Below are positions 9,020 to 19,735 of a stretch of 64,000 bases of DNA, piece by piece. Both the position numbers and the translations under genes were made by a program. The notes under the pieces were generated by a model. The model was not told where the DNA came from. It was given only the letters and a program-made list of their open reading frames with translations, and did not search any database. How positions within the stretch are numbered: the stretch's first letter is position 1; each line of letters opens with the position of its first letter. The DNA is from Planctomycetota bacterium (GTDB lineage Bacteria > Planctomycetota > Brocadiia > SM23-32 > JAKLEA01): NCBI GenBank assembly GCA_022711755.1, contig JAKLEA010000004.1, forward strand, positions 186,001-250,000, in the 5' to 3' direction.

Positions 9020-10180
9020 TTATCGAATTTCCGCGCCGCCGCCAAGCAGTTTATGATAGACGGCCTCAATCCGCTCCGCCTGTTGTTCGAGGGAGAACCT
9101 GCCAAGCGCCTTCTCGCGGGCCGCCGCGCCCAGCCGCGCTCTCAATCCGGCGTCCCCGGCGACCTTCAGCATTGCCTCAGCAAGGGCCGCCGGCGTCTCA
9201 TCCACGAGTAACCCCGTCTTCCCGTCGTCAACCAGTTCCGGCAGCATGCCCCGCCGCGTCGCAATGATCGGACGTCCCATAGCCATGGCCTCGCGCACCG
9301 CCCGGCACGTGCCGTCCGTGCCGGGGATCAGATAGACCTTCGCGTCCATCGAATTGAGCGTTCGGACGTATTCGTCCCCCGGACGATAACCTGTGAAAAT
9401 GACCTTGTCCCGCACGCCCATTCGCTCGGCGGGTTTGATGGCCACCTCCTCCATCCCACCGCCGCGCCCGACAATGAGAAGTCTGAGCGACGAGCACGAC
9501 TCCGACGCCTGCTTGAATGCCTCCAGCAGAAGATCAAAACGCCTTCTTGCCTGAACGCGCGCGACTATGCCGATGACGATGTTCTGTGCGTCAAGGCCGA
9601 GTTCCCGCCGCGCCCCGTCAAGCCCCCTGCCGGGATCGAAGCGGCGCAGGTCAACTGCGCCGTCCACGACAGTGACCCGTTCCTTCGGAAGGCGGAAGGT
9701 TCGGGCCAGCGAGTCGGCGGCGTTTTCGGAAAACGCGATGACCATGTCCGTCGCGCGCCCGTACATGAACGGCGTTCTGAACGTCTTCCGGGCTGCGCCG
9801 CTGTCATAAAAACTTCTGACGACCTTGACCGCATATCCGCCGCGCCGCGCCGCCATGGCCGCCACCAGGTGATCGTTGTCCATGTGCGCGTGAATCAGGC
9901 GGATGCGGGCCTCCCGGATGTAGCGGGTCAGAAGGCTTATATCCTCAAAATCGTCGGTAATCAGGAAATGCTTGTCCAGATTGAACCCGCGCACGACCTT
10001 TATCCCCAAGCCTGCGGCGATGTCCGTCAGGTCGTCGTCATTCCAGGGAAGGGGCTTCGAGAACGCGGCGCTGATGTCCCAGCCGCGGGACTGGAGCGTG
10101 ACGCACAGATTCAGCATCGGCTCGGCCGGGCCGGTTTTGCGGAAGTTGCTGAACAGGTGCAGGATTCTGTCTTTTGTCAT
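9020..10180 (-). CDS. Family 4-type glycosyltransferase
   Basis: This 386-residue protein has the GT-B fold of retaining GT4 enzymes. The N-terminal half has the open Rossmann start ILHLFSNFRKTGPAEPML and a middle RLIHAHMDNDHLVAAMAARR. The C-terminal half has the nucleotide-sugar site (IVIGIVARVQARRRFDLLLEA, VGRGGG) and the E-x7-E region (CRAVREAMAMGRPIIATRRG, ELVDDGKTGLLVD). There is no signal peptide or membrane segment, so it acts on the cytoplasmic face, presumably on lipid-linked glycan. It stands apart from the EPS transferase at 1774-3231 but could serve the same polymer. Donor and acceptor are not readable. Confidence 0.9.
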   Translation of the reverse strand: MTKDRILHLFSNFRKTGPAEPMLNLCVTLQSRGWDISAAFSKPLPWNDDDLTDIAAGLGIKVVRGFNLDKHFLITDDFEDISLLTRYIREARIRLIHAHMDNDHLVAAMAARRGGYAVKVVRSFYDSGAARKTFRTPFMYGRATDMVIAFSENAADSLARTFRLPKERVTVVDGAVDLRRFDPGRGLDGARRELGLDAQNIVIGIVARVQARRRFDLLLEAFKQASESCSSLRLLIVGRGGGMEEVAIKPAERMGVRDKVIFTGYRPGDEYVRTLNSMDAKVYLIPGTDGTCRAVREAMAMGRPIIATRRGMLPELVDDGKTGLLVDETPAALAEAMLKVAGDAGLRARLGAAAREKALGRFSLEQQAERIEAVYHKLLGGGAEIR

Positions 10181-10351
10181 GTGCGTCGGATTCAGGAGCA
10201 GGAGTCGTCATGCGGATCGAGCGATGATCCTTCCGCCACGCTCAATTTCTATCGCGCGGCAAGTCGGCGGAAAGTGTAGTAACCGGGACGCTTGGTTGTC
10301 AAACGCGAAGGAGTTCCCGCACCGAATGACCAATCCAGCCAGGCATTGACC

Positions 10352-13300
10352 TTATGGCCGCCGCCGCGCCTGCGCCGCAAGGTTCAACAGCAGCCGATCC
10401 GCCGCGGGATGACGCCCGACGTTCTCAAGTATCCGCATCGTGTTCAGAATTATGCGCCCCTCCCCGACCTTGTAAGACCCGATAAGGAAGCCGGACGCGT
10501 AACCGCCCGGACAGCAGTATCCGACCGCGAAGGCCGCCGCTGCCGTGTCGTCCGGAGCGTCTTGCCCATCGAAAATGGCATGGGGGATAACCTCGTCGTA
10601 GTAATCCCAGTCGAGAATCCCGCCGCTCTGCAGCCCGTCGAAGACCGGATGCCGCTTGCCGACGCATTCCTTGTGGTAGAGCCAGTCCCCGAAGTCGTAA
10701 CATCTGCCCCGTTTCTCAAGCGGCAGCCGGAAAGTCGAGTCGTCGCCCTTGCGCAGAGCGCGGGGATCGAGAAAGACCGCTGTTGCGCCGCCCTTTATGC
10801 GCGAGACAAGGTCCGCCCAGTCCTCGTCGGCGGGATTTTCGGGGACTCCGACGAGAATGACTTCCCCCTTCACCGACACGCCCCGCGCGAACTGCCCGCA
10901 TTTCACACCATGCGCGGCCAGCCATGCGCCAACCGGCTCAGGAACGCCCCAGAGCGTTACACCGTCATTCGCCTTCGGGAGAGCGCCTTCATCCGACAGG
11001 AAGAACTTCACCCGGTCGCCCATCGGGCCGCCGCCGCGCTCAAGGCTAGCGGCGAACGTGTATTCCCCCGCCGGAGCATCCAGGATAATTTCCTCCTTCA
11101 GAACCGGAACGGCCAGCGGCCCGCGCTTGCCTTCTTCCGGTTGCGGGATTGTTAATGTTGCCTGACGCTCCCAGACGACGCCCGTCGGGCCGTGAATGCG
11201 GAAACGCGCCGGGTACTCTCCCGGCGGCAGAACATCCTCCGTGGCTATGACGGCCTCAACCATCATCTTCCGTCCCCTGTAGGCGTGCCACGGCTCCGTA
11301 AAGAGACACCATCGCAGCGGCGACCATCCGTCCCGCAGCGCGTCCGCAATACCGGGCTTCCATTCGCGCCAGAAGGTCCACAATCCCTCACCGGTGACGG
11401 CGTGGTCAAGGCAGCCCGTGATGTTGTATCCGCACAGCCTGGGGTTGGAGCGCACGAGGTCGAAGTTCAGCATCCGCTGACGGATGTGATGCGTGTAACT
11501 CTCCCGAAAGAAGTCTTCGATGAACGGATAGACGCCGTCCATTCCGAACCGGCCCCAATCCGCCCGCAGTCTTTCAAGCATTGACCGGATGAGCGCGGCG
11601 TCGGGAATGTCGCTTCGCGCGCCGGCCTGCTCATACCTTGCAAGCTCGTCGGCTGCGTTGAAGACGCTGCCCGTCCCGAACTCGGACAGGAACACGGGCT
11701 TGGTGTCGCTTCCTAGATTCCGGATAAAACGGTACGTCGAATGCGGCAGCGGAGTCCCCGGATACACGTGGGCGTCCCCGGCGCGATCGAAGTATCCGCC
11801 GTGCTCGCGGTTCCACGCGTTCGACACCTGCGGCGGATTCGGGGCCTCCACGCCCCACTGATGCTCCCATTCCCGGCTTCCCGGATTGCAGACCGAGCCG
11901 ATGGACGGCTGACAGTCCCAGCGCCCGCTGTTGAGCAGCACAAGCCGCGTGTCGTCCAGATCTCTGACCATCGCCAGCGCTTTCACTGCCTCGCGGAAGA
12001 CCGGCCCGTCCGACTGTTCGTTCAGCATCCCCCAGATGGTCACGCTCGGATGGTTGCGGTCCCTGAGGATCATCTCGCGCGTCGAGCGCAGATAGCGTTC
12101 GGCCATCTTCGGCGAGTCCTCAAGACACCATCCCGCAAGGCTCTCCTCGTAGACCATCAGGCCGATCTCGTCGCAGTAATCCAGTTGTTCCGGCCACGCA
12201 ACGCCGGCAATGAACCTGATCGCGTTGAACCCGCAGGCCTTGGCGTAAAGAAGATCGCGCCGCATGAAATCCGGATTCACAGGCACGACCTGGCCGATGG
12301 GGAAGTGATTCCCCGTGTGAGTGGAACGGAAAAATACGCGCTTTCCATTCAACTGGAAGAATCCGTCCGCTACCCGGAAGTCGCGGAAACCGAAGCGGAT
12401 GGTTTTTCGGTGATGGAAGTCATTCCCATCATCAGTTTTGGCGTCAATAATCGCCTGAGCCTGATATAGATACGGATCGTCGAGGCTCCATAATCTTGGG
12501 TTGGCGACCGTCATCGCCAAAGTCTGAACAGACTGCCCCGGGGGAAGCGATACGCGCTGCGACTGCGACGTCTGCGTCTCGCCGCTATCCTTCGGGCCGA
12601 TGGCGACCATAAGAACGCCGGAAGCCGTTGTGCCCGTGTCATTTTCCAGGGTGATGGTAATGCGGACCCCGCCGGTATCAGGCTGCGAGCGGGCGTAGAC
12701 ATCGCGCACGCGCGCCTTCGGGACGACCACAAGGTCAACCGGCAGAAGAATGCCGCCGTAGTTGTACATCGCGCCGGGCTGGTATCCCTTCTGCCGCTTG
12801 TTCCGGTGAGGCGTCTGCCCAAGCGCGAAGCCCTCGATCGGATCATCCGTAGTGTTGAGAATCCTTACGGCTAGAAGGTTCTCGCCGTCGGGCAGCAGGG
12901 CGTTCGTCGCGTCCAGCTCGAAAGGCGTCTCGCCGCCCTCGTGCCCGCCGATCGGTTTCCCGTTGACCCACGCCTCGGCGAGATAGTCCGCTGCGCCGAA
13001 CCTGATCAGCGCCTTTTCGTTCGCTGACGGCGCCCGTTGCAGCCGGAACTTGCGCCAGTACCAGGCAACGCCGTGATAGTCCGGGAAAACCTGCTGGATG
13101 ATCCCCGGCACAGGCGCGGGCTGGGCCTCCGCCCTGACCGCTTCAAACCACTTCTCATTGCGCCCGGCGTTCCCGGCGTCGGTCGCCAGTAACCAACCGC
13201 CGTCCAGACGCTGGATCAGGTTGTCGCCGCCCGGTTGCGCCGGGCGGGAATCCGGCTTGCGCTCCGCGACTTCCGCTCTTTCATAGGCCAGCAGCGCCGC

Positions 13301-15745
13301 GCCGGGCGTTCCGGTAATTCTGATCTCGCAACCCGCCTCCATCAACTCGCGCCCAGTGAACTCCCGCGGTCTGTTCTCGTCAAGGTCCGTGACGATGTAT
13401 CGCGTCTCCGGATCAAGCCCCCGTAGTTTCACGCGCGCGGATTCGTGTATGCTCTCCTCCCTCCGGAAGGCCTGGATCATGCCCTTGCCGAGGTCCGGAC
13501 GGTCAAACTGCCACGCCATCCAGACGTCCTTATCCGTGCTGTATCCGGTCAACGGATAAAAGTCACCGAAGAAGCAGTCCGCCACGCTTTTCCACTGCCC
13601 GACCAGCCGACGGCCAAGCTCGTAGTCCAGGTCCTTGCGCCTGACGTCCCAGACGAAGCCCATCATCGGCGAAAGGTTGCTGCGGAAGTTGTAGACGTCG
13701 AGATCGCGGTTGCCGCATTCGTGATACGGCAGCCACATGTCGAAGCCGTAGGTGTGGCACTGGTTGCCGATCGCGTTGAACTCGCAATCGGTTCTAAGCA
13801 GGGGAACGGCCCGGCGCATGGTCTCAAGGTCGTTGCGCCGCCCGCCGGAGGCGCACGAGTCAATCAGCATTCCCGGGAAACGCGCGCGAAGCGCGTCCCA
13901 GTAGGCGAGATACCCCTCGACGTGCCTGATTTCCGCGATGCCCTTCCGGTCCTCGGCGTCCGCGCCGCGCCAGAACGCCAGCGGGTCCATGTTGAAATCC
14001 TGGCGATATAGATCAATGCCCTGCTCGGCGATGAGATCGCCGATCCGGGCTGTCAGCCACGTCCGCGCGTCGGGATTGCCGAGGTTCAACAGTCCGCCGT
14101 TCGCGCCGCCCAGAACCCACTCAGGATGATTCTGCGCCAGCCACGTTCCCGCCGAAACGCGCTCCGGCTCGAACCAGACTATCGCGCCCGCGTCCTTCGC
14201 GTGGGCGTGGTCGCTCACCGCCCGCAGCCCGTCGGGGTAGCGCGTCCGGTCAATCTCCCATGTGCCGACCTGCGTCCAGTCCGGCGCGTTGTTGACGTAC
14301 CAGCCCGCGTCCATCCACCAGTAATCGAGCTTGATTCCTTCCTCAAGGTAACGGTCAATGAACGCAATCTCTCCCGCCTGATTGCATTTGAGGCCGGGGA
14401 ACTGCCAGCCGCTGCACGCCGCAATCTTCGGCGCAAGCGGCTTGCCGCGATCCGGCGGGAACACGCGGGCGAACATGAAACGCCGCCAGATGTTCTGGCC
14501 GCGAATCCAGTCGCCCTTGTAAAACTGAATCAGGCTCAGTGGCGTCCTGACCTCTTCGCCCGGATGCAGCTTGAAGTGTGTAAGCTCCTGTCCGGCCCGG
14601 ATGCGGAGGTTCGCGCCGGCGTCCCTTGCGAACGTCGCGCTCCACTGCCCCGGCCAGCCTATCACGGCTATGACGCCCTCGTTCTCCCACGCGATGTTGT
14701 AGTAGGGCCATTCTCCGTTTGACGGACGCCCGCCGACAGGAGCGAAACGCTTCTCCGCGCCGGTTTCAAGAACCGTCTCAAGAGGCGCGAAGCTGTCAGG
14801 CGTACAGGAATCCCCCTTGTTGTGATGCAGAATGAATTCCCCGCTCTGCCCCCGGCTCAGGCCGATGTCCATCGAGAGAACGTTCTCGATTATCGGCGTG
14901 TCAGTAGTCCCCGCGTTCTTGAGGTAGACGGTCCACTCGACGGTCGGGAAATCGTGATGGCGCAGGGCGACGCATCTTACGACCAGCCCCGTCTCAGGAT
15001 CGGAATACTCTGAGACGTATTCGGTCTTCACCTCGCCGACCTTCCGCGCGGAGCGAGTCAGCTTCCACGTCTTCAGCAGTTCCGCCGACGGTCGCCCGCC
15101 GTAGGTGAAGGAGAACGGCAGCTCGGTCGTGAAGGCCGAACGCTCGCCTTCTATCGGGAGATCGCCGATCGCAACCTCGCGTCCATCGGCCAGTGCCGCC
15201 CGCGCAGACGCCCAGTCCGCCTGATCGCAGGAGATGCCGTCCCCGCCGTCGCCGACCTCCAGAACGAACTCGCGTTCTCCGTTAAGCGGGACCTCGACGC
15301 GCACGGCGGGCGTCCCCTCGCGCATGAGCGGAGAGCGGAAGGCCTCCTTGCCGCCGACCGCGACTGAAAATACTACGCTTCCCCGCCCCCCGGAGGTCTG
15401 ATCATTGGTATCCACCCCCGCAAGCGCGCTGAAGCTCTTGCCGTTGCCTGGAAGCCGGACGACCAGTCTGCTCGGCGCGTGGCAGTACAATCCCGATGCG
15501 TAGCGCCCGTTGCCGATGCGCAGCGGTTTCCCGCCCCGCGCGTTGCGCTGGACGGAACCGTGATTGGCCAGGACCGAGATGAATGCCTCAGGCGCCGAAA
15601 CGTCTGAAACGCCGCTGAATTTGGCGGCGGCCCATCGCTCGGCCCGCCCGTTCTCCTCTGCTGTCGGGGTTGATGCGTCACGCGCCTGCGCCCCGGCAAC
15701 CAGCGCCAATACCTCGAACATTGCCCAAACGCCGGTCGGTATCAT
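10352..15745 (-). CDS. Giant exported double glycosidase: NPCBM + GH36 + GH2
   Basis: The 1797-residue protein has a signal peptide (about 1-22), an NPCBM sugar-binding domain (about 35-170), then a complete GH36 alpha-galactosidase-like enzyme (about 190-800). The GH36 part has nucleophile Asp583 in YRQDFN and acid/base Asp653 in RTDCEFNAIG after CASGGRRND. A complete GH2 enzyme follows (jelly roll about 850-1010, Ig-like, TIM barrel about 1110-1420) with acid/base Glu1243 in WGMLNEQSDG and nucleophile Glu1355 in FLSEFGTGS. The tail (about 1560-1797) resembles the glutamine-amidotransferase-like fold often attached to beta-galactosidases. ATG at 15745 has AAGGGAG upstream. It would remove both alpha- and beta-linked terminal sugars, probably galactosides; specificity is inferred. 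Confidence 0.9.
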   Translation of the reverse strand: MIPTGVWAMFEVLALVAGAQARDASTPTAEENGRAERWAAAKFSGVSDVSAPEAFISVLANHGSVQRNARGGKPLRIGNGRYASGLYCHAPSRLVVRLPGNGKSFSALAGVDTNDQTSGGRGSVVFSVAVGGKEAFRSPLMREGTPAVRVEVPLNGEREFVLEVGDGGDGISCDQADWASARAALADGREVAIGDLPIEGERSAFTTELPFSFTYGGRPSAELLKTWKLTRSARKVGEVKTEYVSEYSDPETGLVVRCVALRHHDFPTVEWTVYLKNAGTTDTPIIENVLSMDIGLSRGQSGEFILHHNKGDSCTPDSFAPLETVLETGAEKRFAPVGGRPSNGEWPYYNIAWENEGVIAVIGWPGQWSATFARDAGANLRIRAGQELTHFKLHPGEEVRTPLSLIQFYKGDWIRGQNIWRRFMFARVFPPDRGKPLAPKIAACSGWQFPGLKCNQAGEIAFIDRYLEEGIKLDYWWMDAGWYVNNAPDWTQVGTWEIDRTRYPDGLRAVSDHAHAKDAGAIVWFEPERVSAGTWLAQNHPEWVLGGANGGLLNLGNPDARTWLTARIGDLIAEQGIDLYRQDFNMDPLAFWRGADAEDRKGIAEIRHVEGYLAYWDALRARFPGMLIDSCASGGRRNDLETMRRAVPLLRTDCEFNAIGNQCHTYGFDMWLPYHECGNRDLDVYNFRSNLSPMMGFVWDVRRKDLDYELGRRLVGQWKSVADCFFGDFYPLTGYSTDKDVWMAWQFDRPDLGKGMIQAFRREESIHESARVKLRGLDPETRYIVTDLDENRPREFTGRELMEAGCEIRITGTPGAALLAYERAEVAERKPDSRPAQPGGDNLIQRLDGGWLLATDAGNAGRNEKWFEAVRAEAQPAPVPGIIQQVFPDYHGVAWYWRKFRLQRAPSANEKALIRFGAADYLAEAWVNGKPIGGHEGGETPFELDATNALLPDGENLLAVRILNTTDDPIEGFALGQTPHRNKRQKGYQPGAMYNYGGILLPVDLVVVPKARVRDVYARSQPDTGGVRITITLENDTGTTASGVLMVAIGPKDSGETQTSQSQRVSLPPGQSVQTLAMTVANPRLWSLDDPYLYQAQAIIDAKTDDGNDFHHRKTIRFGFRDFRVADGFFQLNGKRVFFRSTHTGNHFPIGQVVPVNPDFMRRDLLYAKACGFNAIRFIAGVAWPEQLDYCDEIGLMVYEESLAGWCLEDSPKMAERYLRSTREMILRDRNHPSVTIWGMLNEQSDGPVFREAVKALAMVRDLDDTRLVLLNSGRWDCQPSIGSVCNPGSREWEHQWGVEAPNPPQVSNAWNREHGGYFDRAGDAHVYPGTPLPHSTYRFIRNLGSDTKPVFLSEFGTGSVFNAADELARYEQAGARSDIPDAALIRSMLERLRADWGRFGMDGVYPFIEDFFRESYTHHIRQRMLNFDLVRSNPRLCGYNITGCLDHAVTGEGLWTFWREWKPGIADALRDGWSPLRWCLFTEPWHAYRGRKMMVEAVIATEDVLPPGEYPARFRIHGPTGVVWERQATLTIPQPEEGKRGPLAVPVLKEEIILDAPAGEYTFAASLERGGGPMGDRVKFFLSDEGALPKANDGVTLWGVPEPVGAWLAAHGVKCGQFARGVSVKGEVILVGVPENPADEDWADLVSRIKGGATAVFLDPRALRKGDDSTFRLPLEKRGRCYDFGDWLYHKECVGKRHPVFDGLQSGGILDWDYYDEVIPHAIFDGQDAPDDTAAAAFAVGYCCPGGYASGFLIGSYKVGEGRIILNTMRILENVGRHPAADRLLLNLAAQARRRP

Positions 15746-15838
15746 GATCGTCTCCCTTCGGGATGGTATTCTACCACCACCTGCGGAGGATTTTCACAAT
15801 TGCTCGACGCCGAACCGCGCGGATTACTAACGGATATG

Positions 15839-16615
15839 TCAGACCTGAACCTTGCCGATATGCTTCACGATCATCGTCGGCCTGAAGGGATACGCAGAAA
15901 CGTCCGCCCGGGCGGTCACGCCTGAAAGAACGAGGATTGTGTCCATGCCCGCCTGAAGCCCGGCGATGACGTCCGTGTCCATCCGGTCTCCGATCATTAC
16001 GGTTTCTTCCGAATGTGCGCCGATATAGTTGAGCGCGCTGCGCATCATGAGCGGATTGGGCTTGCCGACGAAGAACGGCGCGCGTCCGGTCGTCTTCTCG
16101 ATCAACGCGGCCATTGCTCCGCAGGCCGGAACCAGCCCGCTCTCGGTCGGCCCTGACGGGTCGGGATTCGTCGCCACAAACTTCGATCCACGCGCCACCA
16201 GTTGAACCGCCTTCGTAACGGCCCGTATGTTGTAATCGAACGTCTCGCCGAGAACGACGTAGTCCGGATCGTGGTCGGTCAGGATGTATCCGATGCCGTG
16301 CATGGCGCTGGTCAGACCGCTTTCGCCTATGACGAACGCGGTTCCGCCTTTTTTCTGCTGGTTCAGGAACATCGCAGTCGCCATTGCCGATGTGAAGATG
16401 TTCTCAGGCGGGATGTCCAGCCCGGTGATCTTCAGACGATGGCTCAGGTCCGCCTGTGTATACATCGGATTGTTCGTCAGAATCAGGAATTTCAGCCCCC
16501 TGGCCTTGAGCCTTCCCAGAAAATCCTGCGCCCCGGGAATAACGGTCTTACCCTTCACGAGCACCCCGTCCATGTCCATCAGGTAACTCTTGTACTTCCT
16601 TGCCTTTTCAGTCAT
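15839..16615 (-). CDS. HAD-IIA phosphatase, NagD-like
   Basis: This is a 258-residue cytoplasmic phosphatase. It has the nucleophile motif DMDGVLVKG (Asp14 and Asp16), ILTNNP (motif II), VGKPNPLMM (motif III lysine) and [10 protein letters not shown] (motif IV), with the C2 cap between motifs II and III. The start at 16615 is chosen because AGAAAGGA lies 5-6 bases upstream and the family begins here; the frame extends upstream to 16915, but that part has no family resemblance. NagD-type enzymes dephosphorylate nucleotides or sugar phosphates such as phosphoglycolate. It may clear sugar phosphates from the surrounding catabolic genes. It is divergent from the M20 peptidase. Confidence 0.88.
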   Translation of the reverse strand: MTEKARKYKSYLMDMDGVLVKGKTVIPGAQDFLGRLKARGLKFLILTNNPMYTQADLSHRLKITGLDIPPENIFTSAMATAMFLNQQKKGGTAFVIGESGLTSAMHGIGYILTDHDPDYVVLGETFDYNIRAVTKAVQLVARGSKFVATNPDPSGPTESGLVPACGAMAALIEKTTGRAPFFVGKPNPLMMRSALNYIGAHSEETVMIGDRMDTDVIAGLQAGMDTILVLSGVTARADVSAYPFRPTMIVKHIGKVQV

Positions 16616-16862
16616 TCGATTCCTTTCTTCGTTGTTCATGAGCGCCTTGTAGCCGCTTGGTGGGTTATAATCAAGCATGTATATGAGCGTCTGACCGCGA
16701 AGTTCGTTCAAGGGCGCAGACCTGCCGATGAAGATTGCGCGCCCCCGTTTATAATGGCGTAGTTGAGGCGGCGCGCCGGCTCGTGTAGAATCGCTCCCGG
16801 GTATTCGGAACACAGGGCCGGAAGGGGCGAGACTCTCCGGCCCGCCTGCAAGACTGCGAGTC

Positions 16863-18545
16863 GTGAAAGTGAAACCTGCCGAATCACAGATACGAGCGGC
16901 GGCCGACTTCATCATCGGGCGCGCGGGATGCGCGGAGATGGCGGCATATTACGCCGACGTTCTGGAGCGGCTTGTCGCCTGCGACACGACGCCGTCCGGC
17001 GATGTTGCGGAGATGGCGCGACGGGAGGCCGCGTGTTTCGACGTCGTCACCGGGGAGCTTACCCGCTGGATGCCGGAAGGCGGAGCAATCGAGCGCGTTC
17101 CAATCCGTCCCGAAATCCGGAAACACCCGTATTTCACCCGGATTCATCACACCGTCAGCGCGGCGCGCCCGGACGGACTGAGTCCGTCGGAGGCTTACGC
17201 GAATCGCTTCAACGTCTTTGCAATCATGCCCGGCAGGCCGGATTCCGGTCCGGGGATGATCTACAACGCGCACATTGACACCGTCGCGCCGCACATTCCG
17301 CCGAGGCGCGAGGGACGCCGCATATGCGGGCGCGGGGCGTGCGATGACAAGGGGTCGGTCGCGCTACTGATCGCGCAGTTGCGACTGCTTGCGGAGACGG
17401 AGCGGGAGACGGGAATTCGGATTACCGCGCCGAGGGTCTACCAGTTCGTAATCGAGGAGGAGACCGGCGGAAATGGATCGCTGTCCGCCGCCCTTGATCC
17501 GAGATTCAACGGCTTCCAGGCGCTGGTGCATGAATGCGCCGGCAACACGCCGCATCCGGCAAATCGCGGAGCGGTCTGGTATAAGCTGGTCCTTCGCCGA
17601 AATGGGCAGCAGGTTGATCTTGTCCGAGCCGCCGCGGAAACAGTTCTGGCGATGGAGGCGGAGGGGCGGCTGATAAAGTCCGAAAGCGCGCATCCGCTCT
17701 TCAAGCCGCATCACGTCCAGACCTGTCACGGCATCATCGGGCCGTTCGGCAGACATCCGTCATCGGTCAACGATTTCGTCGCGCTCAGAATTTCGGGGTT
17801 GGGCCGCGCGGGTCTTGAATCCGCCGTCGGGAAAGCCGTGGCGGAGTATTGCGCGGAATACGGGGACAAGACGCGCGAGACCGATCCGAAGACCGGCCTG
17901 CCGAAAGTTCCAGCGCACTGGGAGATTGAAGACGCGGACGGCGATCTGCTGCTGAAGGTTCACGGCAAGGCCGGGCACATGGGCGCGATTCACCTGTGCG
18001 ACTGCGCGATAATCAAGTCCGCGTTCATCATCCGGGGGGTTCACGCATCGGGCGGATGCGGGGTCAGGGTTCATTTGGACGGGACATCGCCGGATGTCGA
18101 AGAGCTTGTCTTGGAAGGCGGGCAGGGGTTCGTGCCGACGCACGGGATCGAGGAGATCATGCGGCGTCAGTCCCGCGCGGCGCGGGGGTCGGTTGAATCG
18201 TTCTGCCGACGGGGGGGAGTCGCGTTTGCCACCGAGATGGCGGTCGTGACTTTCGACAAGCTGCACAACAACGCCTACGCATCGCCGGTTGACTGCCCGC
18301 TGATGAGGGCAATGGAGTCGGCGTTCCGGCTGACGGGGAAGTCGTGGCCGAAGGTCTGTGGATGGGACGTCAGTTGCGACGCGCGAATATTCGCCGGAGA
18401 GGGACGCGATACGGTCGTCTTCGGCCCCGGCGCGCTGGCGCTGGCGCATTCGGACGGGGAATGCATTAACCTTGATGAAGCATGTGAAGCGCTGGCGATT
18501 GACACGGTCGCGGCGTTTCTGCTTGGGACTGGAGCCGTATCATGA
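16863..18545 (+). CDS. M20 family metallopeptidase/deacylase
   Basis: This 560-residue zinc hydrolase of the ArgE/DapE/carboxypeptidase G2 family is longer than the usual 380-460 residues. Metal ligands are visible: NAHIDT (His137, Asp139), GACDDKG (Asp161/162), the catalytic pair in FVIEEETGG, and the late histidine in LALAHSDGE; the dimerisation domain lies between. The start is GTG at 16863. A perfect TATAAT at 16750-16755 may be its -10, but no good -35 is seen. It overlaps the next gene by four bases (ATGA), so the two are translationally coupled. Substrate could be an N-acyl sugar, amino acid or peptide; it is not determinable. Confidence 0.88.
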   Translation: MKVKPAESQIRAAADFIIGRAGCAEMAAYYADVLERLVACDTTPSGDVAEMARREAACFDVVTGELTRWMPEGGAIERVPIRPEIRKHPYFTRIHHTVSAARPDGLSPSEAYANRFNVFAIMPGRPDSGPGMIYNAHIDTVAPHIPPRREGRRICGRGACDDKGSVALLIAQLRLLAETERETGIRITAPRVYQFVIEEETGGNGSLSAALDPRFNGFQALVHECAGNTPHPANRGAVWYKLVLRRNGQQVDLVRAAAETVLAMEAEGRLIKSESAHPLFKPHHVQTCHGIIGPFGRHPSSVNDFVALRISGLGRAGLESAVGKAVAEYCAEYGDKTRETDPKTGLPKVPAHWEIEDADGDLLLKVHGKAGHMGAIHLCDCAIIKSAFIIRGVHASGGCGVRVHLDGTSPDVEELVLEGGQGFVPTHGIEEIMRRQSRAARGSVESFCRRGGVAFATEMAVVTFDKLHNNAYASPVDCPLMRAMESAFRLTGKSWPKVCGWDVSCDARIFAGEGRDTVVFGPGALALAHSDGECINLDEACEALAIDTVAAFLLGTGAVS

Positions 18546-19714
18546 GCGACGCGAAACTGAAGATCGGGCTTGTCGGGCTGGGGACGTTCGTCGAGATAGC
18601 GCACATCCCATGTTACTTCCACAGCCGCTACCGTGAATTCATCGAGCTGGCGGCGATATGCGACCTGAGCCGGGAGCGGCTTGAACGCATAGGGAGCGAA
18701 TGTCCCGGCGCGGCGCGATACACGGATCACCGGCAGATGTTTGACGAGGCGGGGCTTGACGCGGCGGTCGTCGTCACACCTGATCATGCTCATACGGCCA
18801 TCGTGTTGGACGCGCTGGACCGGGGGCTGGACGTGCTGGTCGAGAAACCGATGACGATGAAGATATCGGAAGCGGCGCAGATCATCGCGCGGGCGCGGCA
18901 GCGGCGCAGGCGCGTCGTGACGGATTTCCACAAGCGCGAAGACCCCGCGCACCAAGAGGCGCGGACCCGGATAACCTCAGGGCGTTACGGTGAACTTCAG
19001 TTCGGTTGGGTCTGGATGCAGGACGCGATCTGCGTGCCGGCGGGTGGGTTCTTCAAGTCGAACCTGGCTGCGCGGAGCAGTCCGGTCTGGTTCCTGGGCG
19101 TCCACTTTTTCGATCTCATCCGCTTCGTCACCGGGAAGCTGCCGGTTGAGGTCAGGGCGTCTTCATACAGGGACGCGGTGAAGGCGCGAGGGGTGGACAC
19201 GCCGGACGCCGTGAAGGCGGACTTCATCTTCGACAACGGCGCAGCGATCTCGTTTTATCTGGGATGGAACCTGCCGGACTCGGTCCCATCGCTGACGACG
19301 CAGGGCTTCTATCTCCAGTTCAGCGGCGGGGACGTTCTCGTGGACAGTTCAAACCGCGGCTTCTACGAATCAACGCCGGAGAAATACTCGCGCGTGAACC
19401 CCATGTTCCTGCGCGATACGCCGAAAGGCAAAGCCGGATACGGGGTCGAGAGCATCGGCGAGGCGCTGGCCGGGTTCCACGAGATGAAGACGGGCGACCG
19501 CGACGCCGTCTACGCAATCCTCGAGCGAGAGGAGCCGTCCGGCGTCGGCGGATTCTATGCGACGTTGATGGGGCAGGCGATTGATCTTTCGCTGTCGCTC
19601 GGTCGGGCGATGCGGGATGGGCATGTCACGGTCGGGAGCATCGTGGACCTGAACGAGATAATGAAGACTGAGCTTGGAGACGCGGCTGAAGAATTTCTGG
19701 TAAGAGCGCGATAA
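18542..19714 (+). CDS. Gfo/Idh/MocA family oxidoreductase
   Basis: This 390-residue NAD(P)-dependent sugar or polyol oxidoreductase is cytoplasmic. The N-terminal Rossmann domain starts KIGLVGLGTFVEIAHIP. The family EKP motif is intact (LDVLVEKPMTMKI, about residue 100), followed by the alpha/beta substrate domain with FLGVHFFDLIRFVTGKLP, where the histidine/aspartate pair of the active site is expected. It is coupled by ATGA overlap to the M20 gene and followed after 21 bases by the LamG protein, so the three form an operon. Its role in oxidising or isomerising a released sugar is inferred from context. Confidence 0.92.
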   Translation: MSDAKLKIGLVGLGTFVEIAHIPCYFHSRYREFIELAAICDLSRERLERIGSECPGAARYTDHRQMFDEAGLDAAVVVTPDHAHTAIVLDALDRGLDVLVEKPMTMKISEAAQIIARARQRRRRVVTDFHKREDPAHQEARTRITSGRYGELQFGWVWMQDAICVPAGGFFKSNLAARSSPVWFLGVHFFDLIRFVTGKLPVEVRASSYRDAVKARGVDTPDAVKADFIFDNGAAISFYLGWNLPDSVPSLTTQGFYLQFSGGDVLVDSSNRGFYESTPEKYSRVNPMFLRDTPKGKAGYGVESIGEALAGFHEMKTGDRDAVYAILEREEPSGVGGFYATLMGQAIDLSLSLGRAMRDGHVTVGSIVDLNEIMKTELGDAAEEFLVRAR

Positions 19715-19735
19715 CCTGTCCGGGAGAGCAATTCA

